Shown here: positions 17,407 through 26,025 of the stretch, piece by piece
Position numbering within the stretch: the first letter of the stretch is position 1
How the letters are laid out: each line of letters begins with the position of its first letter
DNA from: Planctomycetota bacterium
GTDB taxonomy: Bacteria > Planctomycetota > B15-G4
Length of the DNA stretch: 32,088 nt
Assembly: GCA_029259695.1 (NCBI GenBank)
Contig: JAJDEQ010000071.1
Location: 1 to 32,088, forward strand
Reading direction: 5' to 3'
Translations under genes and position numbers: made by a program
Notes under the pieces: model-generated
Database searches by the model: none
Seen by the model: only the letters and a program-made list of their open reading frames with translations
Told to the model about the DNA's origin: nothing

Positions 17407-20400
17407 TCAGTTCGCTCCGCCGTCGCCGCGCAGCGCCCGCGCGGCGAGGCCCGCGTTGCGTACCCCACGGGGGGAGTCCTCGGGGGAACGCCAGAAGTCG
17501 ATCAGGTCGAGCTCCTGCGGGTCGGCGGGCAGGGGCAGCTCCTCGCCCGGGTCCAGGCGCAGGTCGAAGGTCGCTCCGCGCAGGCTCGTGATGCGTCGAT
17601 CGCCCGGGTTCACCAGGATCGTCTTGCGGCCGCTGCTGACCCGGCCCCAGAGCTCCCGGTCGTCGGTCTCGGCCGTGACGATCACCTCTCGCCGGGGGTG
17701 CAGCAATCCATCGATGGCGAGCGGGAGCAGGTCGGCGGTGCTGAACAGGACGTCGTCGTCGAGTGTCTCGGCCAGCGTGCCCGCGCCGTGCAGCAGGACC
17801 GGCACGCGCAGGACGACCTCGGCCAGGGGGCCGACCGCGGCGGTCGGTGCGCGTTCGCCCGGGTCGAGCGGCTCCAACCCGCCGGGCGAGGTGATGGCGA
17901 GCAGGTCGATGCCGCCGAGGGACGAGGCCAGACGCTCCAGTTGTCGGTCGAGAGCGGTGAGACGGAGCGGCCGGAGTCGCTCCCAGTCGTCGGGGCCGGG
18001 GTCGGGCGCGTCGGTGTCCGCCGCGGACGTTCCGGAGGGCGTCGCGAGTTCGCCGGGGGGACGGGCGGCGACCGGCGGAGGAACGAGATCGGTGAAGTGC
18101 AGCCACAGGAAGACCGGTGCAGGGTCCGGCTGGGCAAGCTCGGCCAGCGCGGCGTCGACCACGCCCGTCGCGGTCCAGGTGGGGTCGTCGATGACGCGAT
18201 CGAAGTCGAAGCACAGGCCGCGCCAGGGGGTGTCGCGTGCCGACTCCGGCAGGATCGCCGCGGTGCTGTAGCCGCGGTCACTCATGAGCCGCGCGAACGA
18301 GTCGCCCGCTCGGCGTGGTTCGTCCTCCCGGGGCGGACGGGAGCGCGCGCCGGGTGTCGCGACGTCGACGCTGCCCCATGCGTCGCGGGTCGAGGCGTCC
18401 GGCGCGGGGGTGTCGTCGTCGGGGGCCGGCTGTCCGGCCGCGGGTCCGTTCGCGCGGGCGAGCCAGCGTCGCATGTCCCGCTCGGCCGGTGACTCCCCGT
18501 GCATGATCGTGGCCAGGGCCGACGCCAGGTCCGGGCGCGGCGCGATGGCCCGCGGGATGTTGATCGCCTGTTCGGCCAGGCGCGCGAGGGCCGGCAGGTT
18601 GCGGCGGTCGACGTCCCGGGAGGAGAGGCCCTGCACCGTCACCAGCACGACGTCGGGCACGCTCGCGCCGGAGACCCTGAAGGGGCCGGCCGTGCCCTGG
18701 AGCACGAAGCCGGGTGCGGACTCACTGTGATGGATCATCCACAGCTCGCGCCCGCGCAGACCGGGGCGGGAGCGGAGCTGGAGCAGTGCCCGGCGCTCGT
18801 GCAACCGTCCCAGGAGTTCGGAGGCCTGTTCGGTGTGCAGCTCGGGCCACGGGGAGTCGCCGTCGGCGAAGATCGACAGCACCGGGCGCCCGGTCACGAG
18901 TCGCGCGGCGGCCAGGTCGTGGACGGTCGGTCGGGTCAGGCCGGGTGGGTCGGCCAGCAGCGCGACGGCGCGCTGCGGCGCGCGCTTGGCCAGGTAGCTC
19001 AGGGCGAGCGGCCAGTCGGCGTCGGCTGAGGCCAGGGTCAGTGAGCCGTTGGGGTTCCAGGCGAACGGGCGCGGGCGGTGCGCCGCCGACCAGAGTGCGT
19101 GCAACGGCGCGGGCAGCAGCACCAGCACGAGCAGCGCGAGCACCACACGCGCGGGGGTGCCGTGGAGCTCGACCAGCTTCATGGCGCCGTTGGCACAGGG
19201 GACGACGAGCAGCACGGCGAGCAGGCGCGCGATGAGTTCGCCGCTGCCGGCGCTCCCGATGGGCGACAGGCCGATCCCGAGCAGGATGCTGACGGGGATC
19301 AAGCCGACGAAGAAGAACGCCTCCCGTCCCGGGCTCGCGTTGAGGTGTCGCACGCCGGGCATGAAGAACGGCAGGGTCGGACCGATGACGCACAACAGGG
19401 TCCAGGCCTTGACGCTCGACGGCCGCAACGTGAACTCGATCGGATCCACGAGGGCGAACCCGACCAGGGCGCCCAGGGCGACCGGGACGGCCAGGCGCCA
19501 GAAGGGCGCCCGCAGTCGCAGCGGTTCGCCCGGGCGGCGCGCCGGGTTGTCGGGGCGCGGGTCGTTGTCCGGCGAGCCGCGGCAGGCGAGGTAGGACATG
19601 ACGGCGCCCAGGATCCAGCCGGGCAGCATGAGCATGGCAGCGGTCGGGTGGGACACGGTCAGCCCGAACGCCGCCAGGCCGATCAGGCGCGGCACATGGA
19701 ACGAGGCCCGTCGCAGCACGGACATGGTGGTGAACACGAGCATGGCCGTGAGCGCCAGGGTCACCGCCAGCTCCGTCCCCTCGATGAAGGGGTTGAGCCC
19801 GGTGGTCGTCGTGGGGTCCAGGCCGAGCGGGATCCCGGCCAGGGCCCGTGTCGGGTCGCTGCTCGTGGTGGATCGCAGCACGAAGAACGCGGCCAGGGGA
19901 TTGAGGCCGAGCAGCAGGGCGAACATGGACTGCAGGCCACCCCGATTGCCCCACAAGCGCGAGATCCCCTCGGCCAGCAGGGCGAAGGTGGCCGCGAGGC
20001 ACGACAGCACGAGCAGTGGGACGGCGACCAGCACGTGGGCGCCGCTGCCGGCAGCCAGGCCGGCCGCGGCGGGGGCCAGCAGGCCGTGGCGGGGCAGGGC
20101 CACCCCGGCCACGAAGGCTCCGCCGGGGCCGTCGAGCCAGGCCGCGGCCCGGGCGGCCTCCACGATGCCCGCGGCGCCGGCCGGTGGACGGCCCGGGGCG
20201 TGGGCCCAGGCCACGGCAGCCAGGGTCAGGGCGGTGAGCGCCGAGCACCACCAGCCGTACCGGGGCCAGGGCAGCATGGGCGCGGGGTGCGGCGGTTGCC
20301 GGGCGAGCCAGCGGTCGTAGGCGCCGAGTCGCAAGGTGCCGAGCAGGCACAACCCGATCGACAGGCCGTGCAGGGCCGGGCCCAGCGTGGTGCTCGGGAT

Positions 20401-20637
20401 CCCGAGTGCGCCGGCGGCGCGCGTGGTCAGGCCGAGCACCACGATCGAGAGGCACAGCGAGCTGCCGAGGACGCCGAAGTTGCGGTCGATCGACGAGACC
20501 ACCCGCGTCAGGCCCCAGCCGGGGCAGAGCATGAGCGCGATCAGCGTCAGCGGGACGTCCGGTGCGAGCACCCAGGTCATGCCGCCGGCCACCGACAGCA
20601 GCAGGGGCAGGGGCGGACGGATGCGGCGCAGACCCAT
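17407..20637 (-). CDS. Polytopic membrane protein with degenerate sulfatase-like C-terminal domain
   Basis: About 1076 residues from ATG 20637 (an in-frame ATG at 20715 adds 26 basic, unhydrophobic residues and seems less likely; neither has a clear Shine-Dalgarno). The N-terminal ~560 residues carry roughly 13 hydrophobic segments, resembling a GT-C-type or polymerase-type membrane domain. The last ~415 residues (18660-17407) follow the alkaline-phosphatase/sulfatase fold in outline: PDVVLVTVQGLSSRDVDRRNLPALARLA, FLWLHFTDLVPP and IDLLAITSPGG. However, the metal ligands and nucleophile are gone: D-A/D-x-R has become VQGLSS, the nucleophile loop reads APRPDLASALATI, and S-D-H-G-E has become TSPGG. 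This domain should be catalytically dead. A Pro/Asp/Ala-rich linker interrupts it. The gene is divergent from an apparently active member of the same superfamily at 20757. Role unknown; a scaffold or glycan-binding partner is conceivable. Confidence 0.85.
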   Translation of the reverse strand: MGLRRIRPPLPLLLSVAGGMTWVLAPDVPLTLIALMLCPGWGLTRVVSSIDRNFGVLGSSLCLSIVVLGLTTRAAGALGIPSTTLGPALHGLSIGLCLLGTLRLGAYDRWLARQPPHPAPMLPWPRYGWWCSALTALTLAAVAWAHAPGRPPAGAAGIVEAARAAAWLDGPGGAFVAGVALPRHGLLAPAAAGLAAGSGAHVLVAVPLLVLSCLAATFALLAEGISRLWGNRGGLQSMFALLLGLNPLAAFFVLRSTTSSDPTRALAGIPLGLDPTTTTGLNPFIEGTELAVTLALTAMLVFTTMSVLRRASFHVPRLIGLAAFGLTVSHPTAAMLMLPGWILGAVMSYLACRGSPDNDPRPDNPARRPGEPLRLRAPFWRLAVPVALGALVGFALVDPIEFTLRPSSVKAWTLLCVIGPTLPFFMPGVRHLNASPGREAFFFVGLIPVSILLGIGLSPIGSAGSGELIARLLAVLLVVPCANGAMKLVELHGTPARVVLALLVLVLLPAPLHALWSAAHRPRPFAWNPNGSLTLASADADWPLALSYLAKRAPQRAVALLADPPGLTRPTVHDLAAARLVTGRPVLSIFADGDSPWPELHTEQASELLGRLHERRALLQLRSRPGLRGRELWMIHHSESAPGFVLQGTAGPFRVSGASVPDVVLVTVQGLSSRDVDRRNLPALARLAEQAINIPRAIAPRPDLASALATIMHGESPAERDMRRWLARANGPAAGQPAPDDDTPAPDASTRDAWGSVDVATPGARSRPPREDEPRRAGDSFARLMSDRGYSTAAILPESARDTPWRGLCFDFDRVIDDPTWTATGVVDAALAELAQPDPAPVFLWLHFTDLVPPPVAARPPGELATPSGTSAADTDAPDPGPDDWERLRPLRLTALDRQLERLASSLGGIDLLAITSPGGLEPLDPGERAPTAAVGPLAEVVLRVPVLLHGAGTLAETLDDDVLFSTADLLPLAIDGLLHPRREVIVTAETDDRELWGRVSSGRKTILVNPGDRRITSLRGATFDLRLDPGEELPLPADPQELDLIDFWRSPEDSPRGVRNAGLAARALRGDGGAN

Positions 20638-20736
20638 GGTCGTGGAGACTACGCGCTGTCCCGAGCCGGTGCCACGTTGGGGTCGGTCCACGCGAGGACG
20701 AACGCTCGGTGCCATCAGCGCGGGGTAATCTCTACG

Positions 20737-20760
20737 ATGCCCGTTCGGCGTCTCCCATGA
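20737..20760 (+). other. Seven-codon mini-ORF overlapping the start of the next gene
   Basis: ATG 20737 to TGA 20760 would encode MPVRRLP. Its stop overlaps the ATG of the sulfatase-like gene as ATGA, the same junction used between genes downstream. The real gene lacks a Shine-Dalgarno of its own, so coupling to a leader is conceivable, but so is chance. Confidence 0.2.
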
Positions 20761-22841
20761 AACGATGGCAATCCTCGCTCACCACCGGTCTCGTCTACGG
20801 TGCCTTCTGGGGTATCGGGGAGGCCCTCGTCCATCAGCTCCGCTACCTGCTCGGGGTGTGGGCGGACAGCGGTGTGTGGATGCCCATCGACGGCGCGGGA
20901 CTGCTGGCCGTGCTGGTCCTGGCGGCCATGCGCTACGCGCTCGTGGGCGTGGTGGTGTGCTGGCTCGGGTCGCTGCTGTTCGGGTGGCTCGTCGCCCGTG
21001 GTCAGCGTGCCGAGTACGCGCCGGCGCGGGTCTTCGTCACGGTCATGGTGGCGGCCAACCTGTTCTGGTGGCTCAAGCCGCTGTTCGCCTTCTCGGACGG
21101 ACTGCCCTTCTACCACCCCAGTCGTGTCGCCCTCAGCGCCGGCTGGGTGATCTTCGGGCTGGTGACGGCGCTGGTGCTGGTGCGCCCCGGACGCCTCGGC
21201 CCGCCGGGGCGCCGGGCGTTCCTGACCGCGTGCGTGGTGCTGTTCGGGCTCGGCCCCTGGGCCGCGTGGCGCGAAGCCGGGCTGACGAACTTCACCGAGC
21301 GCGCCGCCCCCGAGGGCCGTGCGCCCAACGTGTTGCTGGTCGTGGTCGATGCCCTGCGCGGTGATCGCCTCGGCTGCTACGGGTACGAGCGGGACCCGCC
21401 GACCTCACCCCACGTGGACGCCATGGCCGCCGAGGGCGTGGTCTTCGAGCGCGCCGTGGTCCAGGCACCGTTCACCTGGACCTCGTTCGGTTCGTTCCTG
21501 ACCGGCAAGTATCCGCGTGAGCACGGTCTCATGCGCATGCGCTCGGACCAGCGGCTCGACCCCAAGCGCAACCGCACCATCGCCCAGGCCCTGCAGGACG
21601 AAGGCTACGTGTGCGGCGCCTTCCTGACCGGCACGCTGAGCAACAACAGCGGCCTGTTGGCGGGCTTCGACACCTACTTCGAACAGATCGTGGGCCACGT
21701 GCCGGTGACACGCTCGAGCAAGTGGTCGATCGCCCGCTCCGACATGCTGCTGTACATCCTCTACAACAAGATCCGGCAGCACCTCGACGTCCGGCTGGTG
21801 AACACCGAAGCGCTGCGCTGGATCCGCGAACAGCAGGACCGGCCATTCTTCGCCATGGTCCATTACTACTCTACGCACACGCCCTACGATCCGCCCGCCC
21901 CGTACAAGGAGCTCTACGACCCGGACTACGAGGGCATCTACAAGACCTTCACCCAGAGCTACAACGTGGCCATCGGGCGCGGCGACTTCGAGTTCACCGA
22001 GCGCGACCTGGTCCGGGTGAACGCCCTGTACGACGGCGGGCTGGCCTTCGCCGACGAGATGTTCGGCAGCCTGCTCGACCTGCTGGACGAACTCGAGATC
22101 GCCGACGACACGCTGGTGATCTTCACCTCCGACCACGGCGAGGAGCTGTACGACCACAAGGTCTTCGAGCACGACTGGATGTTCAACACGAACCTCTACG
22201 TGCCGCTCGTCGTGCGTTTCCCCGACGGCGTCCATGCCGGGCGACGGGTGCCCTGGCACGTGGAGGCGATGGACATCCCGGCCACGGTGGTGGAGGTCGC
22301 CGGACGGGGCACGCTGGATCCAGGGGACGGTCGCAGCCTGGTTCCGGATGCAGGCGGGACCGAGCCGCCCGCCGAGGAACGCGCGGTCTTCTCGGAGAAC
22401 AACCGCTACGTGGCCATGCTCGACGACGAGTACAAGCTCGTCGCCAACCGCGAGGTGCTGGTCGCCCCCGAGTTGCTCGAGGTCGCGAGCGAGAAACACA
22501 AGGTGCGCGTCTTCGACCTGACGGCGGATCCGGACGAACTCCATCCGATCGAGGCGGGTGACCTGCGTCGCCGGCTGTTCGAGCGCATGCTCGAGTACGA
22601 CGGGCGCATGCCGTCGCTCTCCAGCATGCCGACCTTCGCCATCGATCCCTCCATGGCCGAGCGGTTGCGCCAGTTGGGTTACGTGGAGGGCTACCTCGGT
22701 CCCAACGAACAGCTCGAGGAGGATCTGTACGAATCCTCGGGCGGCGCGGCGGACGATCCGGACGCGGCGTCGGGTCCCTCCTCGACCACGGATGCAGGCG
22801 TGGAGACGGACGATCCCCGAGCGGACGACGAGGGACGGTGA
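20757..22841 (+). CDS. Membrane-anchored sulfatase-superfamily enzyme with Thr nucleophile
   Basis: A 694-residue enzyme. Residues 1-170 hold about five membrane segments; a catalytic domain of the alkaline-phosphatase/sulfatase superfamily follows from residue ~186. PNVLLVVVDALRGDRLGCYGY gives metal ligand Asp 198. The nucleophile position, where sulfatases have Cys/Ser in C-x-P-S-R, reads T240-W-T-S in QAPFTWTSFGSFLTGKYPREHG. FFAMVHYYSTHTPYDPP and VIFTSDHGEELYDH (Asp 459, His 460) complete the site. A Thr nucleophile with an N-terminal membrane domain is the pattern of phosphoethanolamine and phosphoglycerol transferases, not fGly sulfatases. So I infer transfer or hydrolysis of a phospho-substituent on the glycan, outside the cytoplasmic membrane. 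The C-terminal ~60 residues are acidic and disordered. It heads a chain of six overlapping genes; the next starts at GTGA over its stop. Confidence 0.85.
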   Translation: MKRWQSSLTTGLVYGAFWGIGEALVHQLRYLLGVWADSGVWMPIDGAGLLAVLVLAAMRYALVGVVVCWLGSLLFGWLVARGQRAEYAPARVFVTVMVAANLFWWLKPLFAFSDGLPFYHPSRVALSAGWVIFGLVTALVLVRPGRLGPPGRRAFLTACVVLFGLGPWAAWREAGLTNFTERAAPEGRAPNVLLVVVDALRGDRLGCYGYERDPPTSPHVDAMAAEGVVFERAVVQAPFTWTSFGSFLTGKYPREHGLMRMRSDQRLDPKRNRTIAQALQDEGYVCGAFLTGTLSNNSGLLAGFDTYFEQIVGHVPVTRSSKWSIARSDMLLYILYNKIRQHLDVRLVNTEALRWIREQQDRPFFAMVHYYSTHTPYDPPAPYKELYDPDYEGIYKTFTQSYNVAIGRGDFEFTERDLVRVNALYDGGLAFADEMFGSLLDLLDELEIADDTLVIFTSDHGEELYDHKVFEHDWMFNTNLYVPLVVRFPDGVHAGRRVPWHVEAMDIPATVVEVAGRGTLDPGDGRSLVPDAGGTEPPAEERAVFSENNRYVAMLDDEYKLVANREVLVAPELLEVASEKHKVRVFDLTADPDELHPIEAGDLRRRLFERMLEYDGRMPSLSSMPTFAIDPSMAERLRQLGYVEGYLGPNEQLEEDLYESSGGAADDPDAASGPSSTTDAGVETDDPRADDEGR

Positions 22842-24040
22842 CCGGGCACGATCTCACTCGCCTCGATCTGGTCGTGAACATCCGCTTCCCCAGCGCCCGC
22901 GCCAACGGGCTGCAGGTGGCGGCCATGGCTGAATCGCTGGCCGCCACGGGGCTCAACGTGAGCGTGGTGGTGCCGCGGCGCTTCCCGTACCAGGACGTCG
23001 ACGTGTACGAGCACTACGGCGCGCGGCGCACGTTCCGCGTCGAGCGTATCGCGAGCATCGACACGATCGACATGGTGCCGCCGCGCCTGCAGCGGCTGCC
23101 GTTCCTGGTGCAGTCGGCCACCTTCGGCTGGCGGGCCCTGGCCCGTGCCGCGGTCGAACGGGACGCGGCGCTGCTGGTGCGGGATCACTACACGCTCGAC
23201 ATGCTGGTGGGGGGGCTGCGCGCCCGGGACGTGGCGCGCCTGAGCGCCGAGGTGCACAGCCTGCCCGAGAACCCGGCCCGCAGGCGCTTCGTCGTCGCGG
23301 CCCTGGCTCGCTTGCCCGCGGTGGTCGCGATCAGCGATGCCCTGCGCGACGACCTGGTCAACGACGGGCTCGACCCCGACGCGATCCTGGTGGCGAGGGA
23401 CGGCGTGCACCTGCACCGCCACGCCCAGCTGCCGTCGCCGGAGGAGGCGCGCGTCCATCTCGGCCTGCAACCCGACGTGCCCACCGTGGTGTACGCGGGA
23501 CAGCTCTACGCCTGGAAGGGTGTCGACACGCTGGTGGAGGCCATGGGCCAGGTCCCCGACGCACACCTGCTGATCGTGGGCGGCGACAAGCTCAACCTGC
23601 CGCGCGTGCTCGGGCTGGCCGAGGTCCATGCGCCGGGCCGGGTGACGTTCACCGGCACGTTGGCGCACCGCAACGTGCCCTTCCATCTGGCGGCGGGCGA
23701 CGTGATCTCCCTGCCGAACACCGCCAAGGTGGCGATCTCCAACCGCTACACGTCGCCGCTCAAGTTGTTCGAGGCCATGGCCACGGGGCGGGCGGTGGTG
23801 GCGAGCGACATCCCGTCGTTGCGCGAGGTGCTGACGCACGACGTGAACGCCCACCTGGTGCAGCCCGACGATTCCGAGGCGTTGGCGGAGGGGCTGCGGG
23901 CGCTGATCGCCGATCCGGGGCGCCGGGGACGCCTGGCGGCCCAGGCGTTGCACGACGTGCAGGCCTACGACTGGAGCCAGCGAGGGTGGAGCGTGGCGCG
24001 CTTCCTGCGCCAACGGCTCACGGTGGGGGCCGTGCGATGA
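22838..24040 (+). CDS. Glycosyltransferase family 4 protein
   Basis: A predicted retaining GT-B transferase of 400 residues, starting on GTG within the GTGA junction with the preceding stop, with GAGGGA just upstream as ribosome site. The N-terminal part has NIRFPSARANGLQVAAMAESLA (acceptor loop); the centre has SAEVHSLPENPARRRFVVAAL. The C-terminal donor half has VVYAGQLYAWKGVDTLVEAM, HLLIVGGDKLNLPRVLGLA and SNRYTSPLKLFEAMATGRAVVASDIPSLREVL with the E-x7-E-like donor motif reduced to a single Glu. It is cytoplasmic and soluble. Translational coupling to genes on both sides indicates stoichiometric production with the membrane enzymes. Donor and acceptor cannot be deduced from sequence. Confidence 0.9.
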   Translation: MTGHDLTRLDLVVNIRFPSARANGLQVAAMAESLAATGLNVSVVVPRRFPYQDVDVYEHYGARRTFRVERIASIDTIDMVPPRLQRLPFLVQSATFGWRALARAAVERDAALLVRDHYTLDMLVGGLRARDVARLSAEVHSLPENPARRRFVVAALARLPAVVAISDALRDDLVNDGLDPDAILVARDGVHLHRHAQLPSPEEARVHLGLQPDVPTVVYAGQLYAWKGVDTLVEAMGQVPDAHLLIVGGDKLNLPRVLGLAEVHAPGRVTFTGTLAHRNVPFHLAAGDVISLPNTAKVAISNRYTSPLKLFEAMATGRAVVASDIPSLREVLTHDVNAHLVQPDDSEALAEGLRALIADPGRRGRLAAQALHDVQAYDWSQRGWSVARFLRQRLTVGAVR

Positions 24041-26025
24041 AGAACCCGCTGTGGTTCGTGTTGCTCATCGTGGCCGCGCTGCTGGCGGCGTCCGTCGACC
24101 ACGGGTTGCCGCACCGCTACGTCCCGGACGACTCGGCCGTCAAGTGCGCCCTGGGCATCGCGCGCGATCTGGGTGGGGCCGCCGAGGTCGCCGACCCGAG
24201 CGACTCCGGCGCGGCACCGACCTTCGTCGCGCGTGCGGTGCACCGGCTCCCCGACCGGGCGCGGCAGGCGGTCCACGCGCTGGTGCCTCCCGCCGGGCGC
24301 TACACGAACTACCCCTACCTGCTGCCGTACCTCGACCTGGGCGCCATCGGCGTGCGTTTCGCCGTCGGGCGGGCCCGCGGGGAGTGGACCGGCACGGGGC
24401 AGTTCGCCGAGGCGGTCTTCGACGATCCCACCGTGGCCTGGTTGCCGGCGCGCTGGGTCAGCGTGCTGCTGGCGCTCTTGTTGCCCCTCGCGACGGCGCG
24501 CATCGCGCGGGAACTGGAGCGAACGCGCGGCGAGGCCGCGGCGGCGGCGCTGCTCGCCGGCACGTCCCTGCTGTGCGTGCAGTACGCCCACACCGCCCGA
24601 CCGTGGGCCGCCCTGGTCGCCTTGGGAGCGGTGACGCTCGCCGCGAGCATGCGTCTCCGGCGCCGGCGCACGACCGTCGCGGTGTGTCTCGCGTTCCTTG
24701 CGGGCGCGCTCACGGCCTCGACCCACCAGGTGGGGCTGGTCGCCCTGGGGTTGCCGCTGCTGGGTGCCTGCCTGTGGCGCGTGGGTTTCAAGCGCACGCT
24801 GGTCGGCGCGCTGTTCGCGGCGCTGACCACGGCCGTCATCGGCTACCCGTTCGTGTTGTTGCACGGGTTGCAGACGGGGGCCGGGACGATCGTGGAGGGC
24901 GCGGCGGGTGCGGCCGGTGCGCTGCAGATCGGCGGACAGGCATTCGACGCAGGGGCCTTCTCGGGCAAGTTGTTGCGGCCCGTGTTGCACTCCTGGGTGG
25001 GTTACGACCCGCTGCTGGTGGTGCTCGGGCCGCTGGGCTGGCTGTACCTGATGCGGCCGGCGATGGCGTGGCGCTGGGTGCTGCTGGCCGTGCCGGCCAT
25101 GAGCTACAGCCTGGTGTTCCTGTTCTACGACGGCACGCACGTGCGCTACCTCATGCCGGCGGTGCCGGCCCTGGCCGTGGGGGCGGCGGCGACGCTCGGC
25201 GTGCTCGGGCGCGTCGGCAGCCGGGTGATCGTCGTGGTGCTGTTGGCCTTGCCGTTGGTGCAGGCGGGCCGCTTCGACTGGTTGCTGGCCCAGGAGGACA
25301 CGCGCACGCTGGCGGCGCGGCGTCTGTCCGAGGTTGTCGACGCGGAGCAGGTGGTGGCCATCGACGCGTTCGGCTCGTTCTACGGCCCGCCGGTGGCCCT
25401 GCGCGGTGACCACGCCCTGCGTTGGGCGGCGGTCGTCCCGCCCACACGCAGTGAGCAGCGGGTGATGGATCGCGTGACGGCAGGTGAACCGGAGCTGCCC
25501 GGAGCCCTGCGCGTGGTCCCGGTGTCCCGCTTCTACCGCTTCGATTCCTACTACCCCACCGACTACCTGCTGACCCCCGAGCCCATGACGATCGAGGCGT
25601 TCATGGACGCCTGGAACGTCGACGTGTACGTGCAGGTCGACCGCATTCCCGACGCCCGCCGCCGTCGTCCGCTGACCGAACTGACCGCTGGACGGGGAGA
25701 GCTGCTGCTCGAACTCTCGCCCACCGGAACTCCCGGGCCCGGCCGTGCCGAGCTGCCCACCGATCTGAACTTCCCGCTGCGCGAACTGTGGGAGTACCAG
25801 CGGCCCGGACCGCTCGTGCGCGTCTGGCGGCTGCTCCCGCCGCCGCCCGCCGACGACACGCCGGGCGAGTCACCCACCGGGTCCGATGACGCCGCGCAGA
25901 CCGCCCCGGTGGCGGAACCATCCGGGTCCGAGCCGCCCGGCGACCAACCCGGGGGCGAGCCGCCCGACGAGCAATCCGGAGACGAGCCGCCCGGCGGCAC
26001 GCCGGCGGGGGAGGACGGCTGGTGA
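24037..26025 (+). CDS. GT-C membrane glycosyltransferase (ArnT/PMT-like)
   Basis: A 662-residue integral membrane protein with about 11 hydrophobic segments, predicted to transfer a sugar from a polyprenyl-phosphate donor to a substrate on the outer side of the membrane. The first loop carries the acidic pair PDD (31-32) after membrane segment 1, which in the GT39/GT83 family is the catalytic site. A large loop domain with RYTNYPYLLPYLDLG and HTARPWAALVALGAV follows, then THQVGLVALG, GYDPLLVV and YDGTHVRYLMPAVPALAVG (membrane-loop signature of the family). The soluble C-terminal part ends in an acidic Pro/Gly tail built of 9-residue repeats encoded by 27-bp units (25930-26010). ATG overlaps the preceding stop as ATGA and the next gene overlaps as GTGA. 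No evidence of substrate. Confidence 0.86.
   Translation: MKNPLWFVLLIVAALLAASVDHGLPHRYVPDDSAVKCALGIARDLGGAAEVADPSDSGAAPTFVARAVHRLPDRARQAVHALVPPAGRYTNYPYLLPYLDLGAIGVRFAVGRARGEWTGTGQFAEAVFDDPTVAWLPARWVSVLLALLLPLATARIARELERTRGEAAAAALLAGTSLLCVQYAHTARPWAALVALGAVTLAASMRLRRRRTTVAVCLAFLAGALTASTHQVGLVALGLPLLGACLWRVGFKRTLVGALFAALTTAVIGYPFVLLHGLQTGAGTIVEGAAGAAGALQIGGQAFDAGAFSGKLLRPVLHSWVGYDPLLVVLGPLGWLYLMRPAMAWRWVLLAVPAMSYSLVFLFYDGTHVRYLMPAVPALAVGAAATLGVLGRVGSRVIVVVLLALPLVQAGRFDWLLAQEDTRTLAARRLSEVVDAEQVVAIDAFGSFYGPPVALRGDHALRWAAVVPPTRSEQRVMDRVTAGEPELPGALRVVPVSRFYRFDSYYPTDYLLTPEPMTIEAFMDAWNVDVYVQVDRIPDARRRRPLTELTAGRGELLLELSPTGTPGPGRAELPTDLNFPLRELWEYQRPGPLVRVWRLLPPPPADDTPGESPTGSDDAAQTAPVAEPSGSEPPGDQPGGEPPDEQSGDEPPGGTPAGEDGW
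25930..26010 (+). repeat. Three 27-bp tandem repeats in the tail of the GT-C gene
   Basis: Units start at 25930, 25957 and 25984, each beginning GAGCCGCCC and encoding EPP(G/D)-type 9-mers (EPPGDQPGG, EPPDEQSGD, EPPGGTPAG). They form most of a disordered acidic tail and lie next to the overlap with the following gene. Copy number could vary between strains by slippage. Confidence 0.7.

Noticed and set aside
15042..17468. An 808-codon minus-strand open frame opposite the alpha-toroid gene
   Set aside because: No recognisable domain, Pro/Arg/Ala-rich, and it spans the end of a real glycosyltransferase and a coupled downstream gene.
19078..20760. A 560-codon plus-strand open frame opposite the membrane half of the pseudosulfatase
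   Set aside because: Gln/Gly/Arg-rich and motif-free; the minus strand encodes regular hydrophobic membrane helices.
20757..22841. Classical formylglycine sulfatase
   Set aside because: The C/S-x-P-S-R motif is missing and Thr takes the nucleophile place.
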